DNA of 64,000 nt from Trematomus loennbergii. Its lineage: Eukaryota; Chordata; Actinopteri; Perciformes; Nototheniidae. The stretch spans positions 23,890,403-23,954,402 of the forward strand of contig JAAOOA010000086.1 in the NCBI GenBank assembly GCA_012861695.1. The letters are read 5' to 3'. The first letter of the stretch is position 1; each line of letters opens with the position of its first letter. Below the pieces are notes generated by a model. The model was not told the DNA's origin. It made no database searches and saw only the letters and a list, made by a program, of their open reading frames with translations. This document shows positions 47,901 to 57,303 of the stretch, in pieces. The position numbers were made by a program, and so were the translations under genes.

Positions 47901-48613
47901 AGGTATTATTCGGAAATGTGCCATTCAGCATACTGAGTACTTTGACTTTTGTATATTTCGATGCTAGGTCTTTTGTACTTTGATTTAAGTACGTTTTTGA
48001 ATGCAGTACTTTTACCACTTTAACACAGTTGTCATGTGTTATTATGTCTTTTATCGTGTACTATGACGTAGGTATACTTTTTATCTGTTGTGGAACTGCA
48101 GAACGGAGCCCCGCAAAAATGTCCTTACAGGGACAATAAAGTATATGGGGTTGTATCGTTTACCTGCTACTACTTTAGAGTGCTTCTTCTGTGTCTGAAT
48201 CATATGGTTGTATGGTAACGATTGTATTACTTCATGAATTTTTCTTAACAGACTGTACGTGGTTTGTCATGCTTTGCTTTCTGTTATTTTGTTCATGTGT
48301 ATGTAAGACGTTGCTTTTGTCGGGACCCCCTTGAAAACGAGATGGTGCATCTCAAGGGGTTTATCCTAATAAATACATTTCTACATGGCATCAGTCAAAT
48401 GACCCAGTGGAAGTGTGTGAGACCTCAAAGTAAAGCAGTGTATCACTCACCGACATAATGTCCCTTTCCTTCTCTGAATGGGGGTCCAATGGGCCCTTTC
48501 ATCATGGGCTGCATGTACTTCATGTGGGCGATGGGGGGGTAGCCTCCAGCGAGGGCCCGGCCCCCGAGCATCAGAAGCACACAGACAGGAGCCAGCAGCA
48601 TGGTCACCAGCAT
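40008..48613 (-). CDS. col8a2: col8a2: collagen alpha-2(VIII) chain, with an apparent 1-nt deletion
   Basis: Two coding exons, 48613-48451 and 41910-40008, joined in phase 1. COL8A2 is a short-chain network collagen of Descemet's membrane and vascular matrix; three chains trimerise through the C1q-like NC1 domain. Exon A encodes a signal peptide and the NC2 region ([21 protein letters not shown], close to human [21 protein letters not shown]). Exon B encodes about 450 residues of Gly-X-Y with the short GxG interruptions typical of type VIII (GIGKPG, GLGKTG, GYGKPG), then a linker and NC1 ending [12 protein letters not shown], as in COL8A2; COL8A1 ends in GYLLYPM. With one missing base restored the chain would be about 688 residues (human 703). 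As written, the frame breaks at about codon 71 (41862-41864) and would give a product of about 157 residues. Confidence 0.93.
41862..41864 (-). other. col8a2: site of the apparent 1-nt deletion in col8a2
   Basis: The transcript-sense sequence is CCCAAGGGAAACCTGGACC. One more A (AAGGGAAAACCTGG) would keep GPKG-KPGPRG in a single frame. The splice phase from the upstream exon and the match of KGEPGP to human COL8A2 fix the frame before the site, and more than 600 codons fix it after. Confidence 0.88.
42115..42988 (+). repeat. pentamer array (ATGTG/ATGAG), about 870 bp
   Basis: Irregular alternation of ATGTG and ATGAG, with occasional ATGTATTGAG and single-unit indels. In the minus sense it reads CATCTCATCACATC..., which has no stops, so three overlapping ORFs of about 300 codons (His/Ser/Ile/Thr/Leu) appear. 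They are artefacts. The array lies only about 200 bp inside the intron from the col8a2 main-exon acceptor. Confidence 0.95.
43284..43530. mobile_element. hAT-like fragment with a CAGGGGTTCCCAAAGTG end
   Basis: The left end CAGGGGTTCCCAAAGTGAGG and the following GGGGGGTCGCGAGATGATTA resemble a common teleost hAT MITE. No matching right terminus was found, so it is truncated or rearranged. An (ATT)n-like stretch is internal. Confidence 0.5.
43681..43908 (-). mobile_element. TTAA-flanked MITE, second family, copy 1 (internally deleted)
   Basis: Flanked by TTAA at 43677-43680 and 43909-43912. The termini are AGGTGGGGTAGGTAA and TTACCTACCCCACCT, with longer inverted ends (AGAAACCAGCTCGA / TCGAGCCGGTTTCT). 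It matches 51855-52183 in reverse orientation but lacks about 165 bp of its middle. Confidence 0.8.
47059..48030. mobile_element. 'GTGGTGGA...AAGTAC' teleost repeat, split by a MITE
   Basis: The left part (CAGTGGTGGATTGTAACTAG, TTATACTTCTACTCCACTAC) and right part (TTTAAGTACGTTTTTGAATG, GCAGTACTTTTACCACTTT) are the two halves of a very common fish repeat rich in ACTTTTACTCAAGTA-like motifs. The MITE at 47326-47814 interrupts them. Confidence 0.55.
47326..47814. mobile_element. Kolobok-like (TTAA) MITE related to the 1928 and 56812 copies
   Basis: Flanked by TTAA at 47322-47325 and 47815-47818. The termini AGTGGACCTATCATGC and GCATGATAGGTCCCCT are similar to, but distinct from, the AGGTCNCCTATTAT ends of the other copies. 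It holds a 45-bp segment (about 47499-47546) shared with the 9432-10035 element. Confidence 0.7.
48040..48155 (+). mobile_element. LINE-type 3' tail (GGGACAATAAAGTAT)
   Basis: TGCAGAACGGAGCCCC followed by TCCTTACAGGGACAATAAAG is the usual 3' end of a class of teleost LINEs. It is truncated and non-coding. Confidence 0.4.
48320..48385 (+). mobile_element. LINE-type 3' tail with a CTTGAGATG hairpin
   Basis: GGGACCCCCTTGAAAACGAG, ATGGTGCATCTCAAGGGGTT and CCTAATAAATAC form a stem-loop (CCCCTTGA...TCAAGGGG) followed by a poly(A)-like signal. This is a recognisable retroelement 3' end. It lies about 65 bp from the col8a2 signal-peptide exon donor. Confidence 0.5.
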
Positions 48614-48642
48614 CCTGAGCTTCAGATGTCACACACAAAGAA
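48451..48642 (-). CDS. col8a2: col8a2 signal-peptide exon (5'UTR 48642-48614, codons 1-54)
   Basis: Acceptor TGTTTGTTCCTCCAG precedes TTCTTTGTGTGTGACATC. The start ATG is at 48613-48611 with A at -3; a second in-frame Met is codon 5. It encodes [20 protein letters not shown] (signal peptide), [19 protein letters not shown] and FREGKGHYV, ending at donor GTGAGT in phase 1. Because the acceptor lies upstream of the ATG, at least one further 5' non-coding exon must exist beyond 48643. I could not locate it. Confidence 0.92.
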
Positions 48643-51334
48643 CTGGAGGAACAAACAGAAGAGGAAGGACATTTTTAATATGCTTCAACATGACGTTGCT
48701 TTATTGGGTTGTTTAAATCTTGGATTGCAGTTTACGAGAAGCGAAGGAGAAATAACAGCAGAATATCTTTTTACTTCTTGGAATCAATGACCTGCAGACG
48801 GGTTTGATTGGATAAAGAATTTAGACCCACAGTAATAATAAGTACTGTTGTTGGTTTGAAACCTTGCCATTATGCTTTAGTGCATCTCAGGCTAATCCAC
48901 TAACATCCTCACACAGCTGTATCTGCAGATGGAAAAACTTTATTTGAAATACTTGAAAGTTGCAAAGCACACAGTCATTTCCCCTTGTGAAACATGCATT
49001 TACTCTTTATGGGCTGGCATTATTAAATTACTTTACTGCAAGCAATTTAAAGCAATGCACTGATATTACATTTTTTTGCAGTGAGGATTAGTTTTATTAG
49101 TTTGTCTTGTCTAAGAGCATAGTGTTTCCTAGCCAAGCCAGCCGCAGACACTTTTAGCCAAAGGAAACCAAGGCAGCCAAGGAGACATGTTTCTAGGGAA
49201 AGCAGAAGAGATTATGAATTACATTTTATACGTCCAAATATGAGGTGCAAACATATAGAAATATAACCCGTAAGCAGGCGCTCGGGCTCTCAGCTGCTGC
49301 ACTGTATGCGGTGAGTATTTCGTTGGGTTAATATTTGATTAAGATGGCCCTGAGAACCTGTGACAGGCAGATCTGTTGACTTTAATTTTCTACAGGAAGA
49401 AATGACCGCATCGCCCTCTGCCAAATATTTTCTCAACCGTGGTCAGGTGCGAACAGGAAACCAGGATGGTTAGTGTGTTTGCGTATCCTAAGTGAGCAAC
49501 GGTAGGTGTCCAGGACTGGATTCAACTCAGCTCTCTTTAGACTGATGACTGTGCGGAGGTATTTTGTGATATTATGGAAGGCAACATGTAATTTCAGGTC
49601 CATTTTCTCCTGTTTTTAGGTCAAAACTGTCATGGTAATACAGTGTCAGGCATGGCAATTGTGAGGAGTAGAGAAAATGGTTGGTAGCTGTGAAAAACGA
49701 AATACTGCAAGTTCATATCTGTTAACTTTCCACACATTTGACTAGAGACTTGGCAGCAGAGTCACATCCATAACAGGGATAGGTGGCATTCAGCAAATCA
49801 AAATAGACTAAATACAATATTGTATTTTTTAGTGGGTCGTCATCTCTCTCTTTTAATTCCCCTGCTTTATATAATGCAAATGAATGTCACAGTGTGAGTG
49901 AAACATCTTAGTAGTCTCTGCAGCTGTGGATAGCGACAGTGTGAGGGGAGTTCAGTTTACAGCAGTAACTCAAACACGCATTGACATTTTCTAATTTGAA
50001 AATGATCTGACATTTTGTAATTGGAAAATGACATGGAATTACACACTGCAGTTAATTGGAAGCAGGGTTTGGCGAGTAATCTGGGAGTTCACAGCAGGCT
50101 TCAACTCACACGTATTTACAGAAAGGTGTGTTCATTGGCACCATGTGTGTGCAGATACCAGGTCTGTTTAACAGCTCTGCTCCAACCGACGTCTGTGATT
50201 GTTTAGCAGCCACATAGCTAGATAGTCACATTCCTGTTTTACAGTCATTTACCAAAGTGTTGCTCTGTTTTTTTGTCATTTAACGAAAAGTGTGTGTGTC
50301 TGCGGTATCTGTTTATGCTTGTTTATGGAGTTTTTGCTTGGAAGAAGAATCATTTCCAATGTTCACACCAAAGCAAATCTATGAGAAATAAGAAAGCAAA
50401 GACAAAGATGTTAAAATAAATAAACAGGAGAAGGAGAGAGCAGTTTTGGTAGGACAGTGTTTGCTCGTTGGCCGACTTGCTGGCTGGCTGGCAGGGAAGC
50501 TCGTCTGGTTTGGGGGTCTGTGGTTTTTGGTGCAGTTGTAATTTAAAATGCGGCTCTGGATGCCCACCATTCTGCAGGCGTCAAACTTTCTCAATAACCA
50601 TAGCGACACTCACTCAAACCCAGGAGCCGCGCATGAACCGGGATCAGACGCAGACATGCTGTTCACAATCTGTTTATCAAATGTTTTGTTCAAATAGCCT
50701 GCAGACGCTGTTAAAAAATCTCACGCAATCCTCTCTGGCTGGCCACCATGAGCCATTGCTGGACCGAGACCCGTACATACTCTCGCACACAAGAACACCC
50801 ACAAAACACTATACACACACTCTCAGTATGCATGAGAACACACTATAGCTCTGTTAAGTGGTTATGCGGGTGTCTTGGAAATGCTCAACCTCGTTAACTT
50901 TCCCCTTTTTCAAATAAAAAACGGTCCATTCAAAACAAACCATAACAAAAGCCTGGGTTTGAGAAGAGATCTAATATTGAATCAAAGCCACCATCAGTCA
51001 TTGAACATGAGCGGCATACAGATTTACAGCAAAAAAGCCTCGTCTGGCAGGCCGGGTGACACTTAATATAAAACAGATTTAGCTGAAAAAAGAGGTCCTC
51101 ACACATAACAGATACAAAAATACACAGAAAATAAAGAGCAGAACAGAAAAGTAGCATTGATGAGGGGAGAGTCTGACCCTCGGGTGAAAAAGGGCACCGC
51201 CAACCCCACCATGACATACAGTATTTTTAGTCATCACTCTTGTGTTCCGACTTTCCAATAGCAGTTAGATAGCTGTACTGTCAGACATCCACACACAAAT
51301 ACAGATGGATGGATTACCCATGTGTAAAAGCCAG

Positions 51335-51850
51335 ACATGGCAAAAGTACACACATCCTTTACTCAAGTAGAAGTACAGATACTCGTGTTTAAAAATACTC
51401 TGGTAAAAGTAGAAGTACTGACTAAACTTCTTTACTCAAGTAAAAGTAAAGAAGTATGGGCTTTGAAATGTACTTAAGCAAAAAGTACCCATAACTACCA
51501 GCTGTTTTAAAGAGTACCTGACCTCCCTTTATATTAATAGAACAATAATGTTGTTGTTAGCTAATGAATGTTTCCATGCTGAACAACGGCAACATGACAG
51601 CGTTTTCATTGGTCCCTCTTCTTTAGAGAAGACCAGGAAATGATGGATACACGGATCGTGTTCAAATCAATAGGCACGCAATGACTCTAAATAATAATGA
51701 TCACGCCACCAAACACACATTCAAACTAAAGAACCAGCCTGTTTGGAAAATGTAAGAAGGAGAAAGTACAGGTATTTGTGTTCAAAATGTAAGTAAAAGT
51801 AAAAAGTCGTGTAAGTAGTGGAGTAAATTACTGATACCAGAAAAATGTAC
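51335..51850. mobile_element. 'ACTCAAGTAGAAGTAC' teleost repeat
   Basis: CTTTACTCAAGTAGAAGTAC, GGTAAAAGTAGAAGTACTGA and ACTCAAGTAAAAGTAAAGAA near the left, and AAGTAAAAGTAAAAAGTCGT near the right, mark the same class of repeat as 47059-48030, in the other orientation. It is interrupted on the right by a TTAA MITE. Confidence 0.5.
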
Positions 51851-51854
51851 TTAA

Positions 51855-52183
51855 AGGTGGGGTAGGTAAGTTTGAGAAACCGGCTCGAGATACACTTTTT
51901 GTTATATTCCATGGAATGCTCTTAACATCCCGATAGCAATGAATATCTTAAGTGCTTTGACAAAAAATCCATTAAAAAATGTCGTCTGTGGAAGCCGTAT
52001 ACTGTAAAAAGCACGACCAATCATTTTAGCCGGCCCGGCTAAAATAACTGGATGGCCTACCTGCCTGTCAGCCTTCCATCTGTGCACAAACTTATCTCGT
52101 GCCCTCATTGGTCATGTGCGCGTTCGTTCGTGTGTGTTGGAGGAGGGGCTCTGTAAGGAAGTGGCAGATTTTTTCCGGTTGTT
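51855..52183 (+). mobile_element. TTAA-flanked MITE, second family, copy 2 (right end missing)
   Basis: Preceded by TTAA (51851-51854) and starting AGGTGGGGTAGGTAAGTTTG. It matches the reverse complement of 43681-43908 at both sides and includes a middle section absent there (CCAATCATTTTAGCCGGCCC, GCCCTCATTGGTCATGTGCG). Similarity stops at TTTTTTCCGG (about 52183), so the right terminus is lost. Confidence 0.7.
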
Positions 52184-52189
52184 TTTATC

Positions 52190-52300
52190 CCTTTGTATAC
52201 ATTAAGTGTCTCTTAGTTGTTGTTTTGTGTCTCTCTTAGTCAATTTGCGTGTGTGCTTTTTAGTCATTAAGTGTCTCTTTGTAGAGTGTGTGATCAAATT
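52190..52300 (+). repeat. degenerate GTGTCTCTTTGTAG minisatellite
   Basis: AAGTGTCTCTTAGTTG, TTGTGTCTCTCTTAGTCA, TAGTCATTAAGTGTCTCTTT form a loose repeat with no strict period. It is the complementary-sense counterpart of 7540-7830. Confidence 0.45.
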
Positions 52301-55300
52301 AAGCCTAAAATGCACATTATGTTGAGAGTTGTTTTCGCAAAACAGTAGACTTTGCAGCTGTCATATGAAGGAAAAAATAAACAATAAATGATATTCCGAT
52401 AACAGATACTGAATAAGAAAAATGCTCTGATACACATCAGAAGCAAAAAGACCTATTTGACCCTTTCAGGAATCCAAGGCTGAGTCCTGACCGCTGTGGC
52501 TTGAGTTCAAACATGACCTGCGGCACTTTGCTGAATATCGCCCCATCTCTCTCATTCTTTCCCCTTCAGTCTATCAACAGCTATCAAATAAAGCCACAAA
52601 ATGAATCTTAAAAAAGAAGAAATCCATCAATGCCCACATCAAACACAAAAACACATGTTGGCAAGTGTTCATATTATGAACATAGACAGACATCCACTTT
52701 CCCATTTCGAGAACACTTCACAGATCTGTCTCCAAACCACCTGGTAATCTGAGTCACGGACAAAAAGCATACCTCTATGTCTTTCTCAAACATGTGTTGG
52801 ATGCCATGTCAACAGAGCCGAAATGCTAATCTGCGAAGGCTTCGGTCGGCCAAAGCAGACTCAACAGCCTCCAAACCCAAACTCAGCAGCATCTCAAGTG
52901 GCTCAGACAGGAAGAAGAGACACAGACACCGCGGCCGAGTGCAAGCCAAGCACACATTTCCCTAACTGCTCCGTCTGCCCGCTAATGAAATCACCAGCGC
53001 TGGGGAGGTGAGGTTGAAGGTGCTATGCCTCCACTTCCCTTTAGCGGTACTTGTGTGGATCAGGACTTCCAGGCATTTCCTAAACCACGTGCCCAAGAGA
53101 GACTACAGGTAGACCAAGTGTGAGGATTCGGTGTCATGGAGGGAAGAAGACGCGGTTGTTTTTGTGGTTAACATTTGAGCCGCTCCATGAGTGGAGGAAT
53201 CATCACCTGAACATGCCCCAGCTTTTTCAAAAAACACCAAATAGTTCAACAACAGCCCATGATAGTTTGGTAACGACCACAGATCTCGCGGAGAAAATGC
53301 ACTTAAAACCTGACCACATATTTTAGCTGATTCATCCAATTCTCACAAAACTTCACCACAACCACGACCATAACCCCTGCCTCGTGAACCCACATGGGTG
53401 GCCAGCCTTTTTATTTGACCACAGCCATTTTCTTTTACCGAACTTTCTTCTTGTAAATTCAGCAAAGAAACTTTAAACATCTTCTTTACAGCAAGAATTA
53501 ACTTCCAGCACTGGAAAGGGATTACAGGCACACTCAAATAACTTACATTTATACACCTGCGGTCTATTATTCAATCTGTAGTCTAGACATATGAGTATTA
53601 ACGAATTGTACCGATTTGCAGTAAAAACACACGCACCTGCAAACATTAAGCAACTCCTAAAACATGCACAAACAGGCCAAACATATTGCTAAGGTATCAC
53701 TTCCAGACAACACAGGGCTCTATTGACCATTGACCTGTGTGAACGCCTTGCTCTATACCAACAGAAGAGATTGAGGGAAAGACAAGATGGAGAAAGTGAG
53801 AACAGTTACACAACATGCTGGCGGACAGAGCCGCACAGTTCTTACAGTCTGAGGGGGTGTGTGTGTGTGTGTGTGTGGGGGCAGAGGAAATTGAGCATGT
53901 GGGGTTTTATTTAGAGAATCACCTCCTTTTGAATGAGGTAATCCCCCTTCAGCCTGAGTGGCACTTAGACCATTACGCCTTTCCGGTGTCAGGTCACTGC
54001 GTAATATTTGAGTAGTGGTCACAGTTTAAGGTGGCTTTGAACGCACCCTGTATTACTTAACACTATGGAAATAAGCCCTGGGGAAACATAATGGCTACAC
54101 ATAACGTGTTTGTGTGCGTGTATAAAAGTGGCCTTAAAGCTAATGCATATCTGAATTAACCTTTGTTGCCACCAGCTGGAAAGTGTCTCTCGGAGATTTT
54201 GTTTGGGTACTTCTCAGGAAAATATTGCCTCTTCTGCACCGCCGAAATAAACGCTCCTGTGTTCTCTCAGTCGTGTGACCATTGAATCATTAGTGTCGAG
54301 ACATGATGCATACTGTATATTTGTACTGTAACATGCTGACTCATACACATTTTAGAATATAAACTAAACAGTATATTAACTCACTAATATACACGCTTCA
54401 TTTTCAATCCTGTATTAAACTACAATTGGGCTCTTACACTAAATGACCAGGATTATTCGGGTGGTGTTTTTTATGGTTTTGGCTTAGACTTTGGGTTCCA
54501 GTTAAGGAAAGTATAGTACAACTGCTGCAAACATATTTTGTCAAGAGTTTCTAAAGCCTAAAAGGATGTCAAAATGCTTCTTTTAAAATGCTTACACCAA
54601 AACCCAAATTGTCTTTAGTTTACTTTCATATATTCGACAAAGAAAGCAGCAAATCAGCACTATTAAGAAGCTGGGACGAGGACATGTTAGGCTTTTCTCT
54701 TTGATAAATTACCAAAATAACTGACACATTTTTAAAACAGCCAATCTTTCCTGATCATTGTCAATCGTTTCAATAGTTAGGGTTCACAGTTCCCTTAGGC
54801 GCTAAGCAAGGTCCATAATCAGAGTTTGGCTGAAGGACTTGTCTGGCCTTACATAAAGCCCTGACCCCACCCCATCCAACACCTTAGGGATGAGTTGACT
54901 TAATTTGTCAGCATTAATAACAATCACAAGTGGATGTAATGTGTCCATACCTTTGGCGATGCAGTTTATATTACTGAAAAGTAAAGGTCTGTATCAAACT
55001 AAACTTGTGAAAGCTGTTGAAATGTATCAGAGAAGAGACAGAGGATGATGGTGAGTCAAAGAGTCTTTATCCATCTCAGCACACAGATACGCCGACCTCA
55101 TCCATCTTTCTCTCTCTAGGTAGTTATAATGATGATCTCTATATCTGCACTGGAGATGACAAAAAGGACACTCTGTCTCTCTACACATGCAATGCTTGCC
55201 TACTCATGCGCAGGTGCTTAAGTATACAATCACATCCTAATTTTTCCAGAATCTGTCACGCCTGTCTGTGATGCTTGTTGTCCTATGTTGCTACCTAATG

Positions 55301-56811
55301 ATTTCCTATAACAAACGCGTGACAGATTATGCACCCTGGGTTTTTGATGTGAAATGGAAGAAGCATAACAGAAGATGACAGTCACTAAGTTTGAAATGAA
55401 GACAGATTTGAAAAAGGCCTCACTTTACTTCAGGAAATAAAAAACCTGTCAAAGTTAAAGTGAAGAGTCTCATCAGTTCAGGAAATGATACCGGTGGTGG
55501 GGGCTGTGTTTTCCTAACATCCCTGAAGATTAAAGCAGGTGAGAAAAGGGTAGCAGAGGGGTGAGTTTATGGTGATGGTGTGAGAGGAAGAAAAGGAAAT
55601 GAAGGTGGCGTGAAGTGTGGGGGGTGAGACGGAGGGTTTCCATTTCTTGATGACTTCATCCAGAGGAACACGTTGAATACCCCTGGGCACTTCTCTAAGT
55701 GCAGAATCAGACGTGCAAATCATAAGATGGGGGCTGATGTATCGAGCATATGAAAACTTAAGTGTGTGTGTAGTCAGGAGCAAAGGGTTAAAGCAGTCAG
55801 TGTGAGGCTAATCGGTCACAGAAGTATTAACCTGGAGGACCCCACACATGTACAGTTTCTATGTGAGCCTTATTTGCTCTTTAACCGCCTGTAGGTACAG
55901 TTTTAGGGCATTTAAAGGGCATAAATTACAATAAATTATCCAGTCTGAATTCCCTGCTGTTTAACCGATTCATGCTCTATCACCTCATCGTTCAGTGAAG
56001 CATCAGATCAGAATATAGCCAAGGGACATGGGCTGCAAAATGTCCAGACAAACCCCTGACCTGCTAAGAAACCATATACAGTACAGGGGAGCTCAAAAAG
56101 AGTTGGTAGACAGATACCGCTATTCTTTCCAGCTGACCCGTCGGTGCACCTAAACTCAATATGAGAGCCTGATGAGGTAAACGAGAGGAAAGAGTAAAAA
56201 CAATAATCTCATAAAAGGCGATCTGCTTCCACCTCTCTTTAGCAATAAATGTCCAGCAAAACAGCTCACTGAAAGCACACAGATCAGCACTCTCAGAAAC
56301 TGACATTGGTATCATTTACTCATTATGTGAGCATTGAGAAATGAATACCAAGATGGATATGAATGGATTGAGAAATACAACCATAAAGGGTGTTTGAGGA
56401 GACTGTCTCTCCATGCCTTGTAGGTCTGGAGTGGAAACCTGGGATCTTCTTTTTCTTTTATTCTCTCCTTCTAAAGCTTCCTGCTCTCCGCACCACTCAT
56501 TGCTGGTGTGAATACATGTATTGTGTGCTGCAAAGGCCTGACCAAGCAAGGCGTTTCTCTTTCACTGTAAGTCCACTGGTACTGACACATACTCAAGTCT
56601 CTGTTATTCTTAATTAACATAACAGAAAATGTCTAGGGAGTAGAACAGAAAACAGATAATGTGAGAAAGAAGGAGTGAGCCGGGACTGCATAAGCAACAG
56701 GAAGTAAAACTGACACTATGGTTTCCACTCTAGCACAATATAGACAGTTTACAATAATGAAGAAAGTTGAAGTTATTTAAAACGTTTTTTTCTTAAAAAC
56801 CTAATTCTTAA

Positions 56812-57303
56812 AGGTCTCCTATTATGCAAAATCCACTTAATCATGTCTCTTCTACATCAACATGTGTCCCCTCTGTGGAAAGAGATTCTGAAAGTTTCAG
56901 GAAAAAAGATTCTCTCACTTTTTGTCCTGATCCATTTATATAAAAACCTGTCTGAAAATGAGCTGATCAGATTTTGGCCACTTTATGATGTCATAACGAT
57001 TGTTGGCTTGAGTAACCATTAGCCAATCACCAACCAAGGTAACCCCCCCCCCCCACCTGAATCTCCTGAGCACCATTGTGTTCTTTTTAACCAAATATCT
57101 CTCAGAGGGGCGTGGGGAGGGCTCCTTATTTTCATCTAAAGTAACAGACAGAGAATCAGCACTTTGAAACAGGGCTGAAACAGAGGGGATTATGGGATGC
57201 TGCAATGATCTGTTGGTGTTTCGAGCCAAACACTTCAGAGACATGTTTTGTATATATCTGAGACCTATAATATATTGATGAAAAACAGTATAATAGGGGA
57301 CCT
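56812..57303 (-). mobile_element. Kolobok-like (TTAA) MITE, copy 2
   Basis: A 492-bp element flanked by TTAA at 56808-56811 and 57304-57307, with termini AGGTCTCCTATTATGC and GTATAATAGGGGACCT. It is the near-full-length reverse complement of 1928-2435, including a C-tract (about 57043-57053) matching the G-tract there. Confidence 0.85.

Larger units (their letters stand above)
41911..48450 (-). other. col8a2: col8a2 intron between signal-peptide and main exons (6.5 kb)
   Basis: Bounded by donor GTGAGT (48450-48445) and acceptor TTTTCCAG (41918-41911). It contains the pentamer array, a hAT-like fragment, Kolobok-like MITEs, a nested repeat at 47.06-48.03 kb and two LINE-type tails. Nothing recognisable was seen in 43910-47050. 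Confidence 0.75.
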
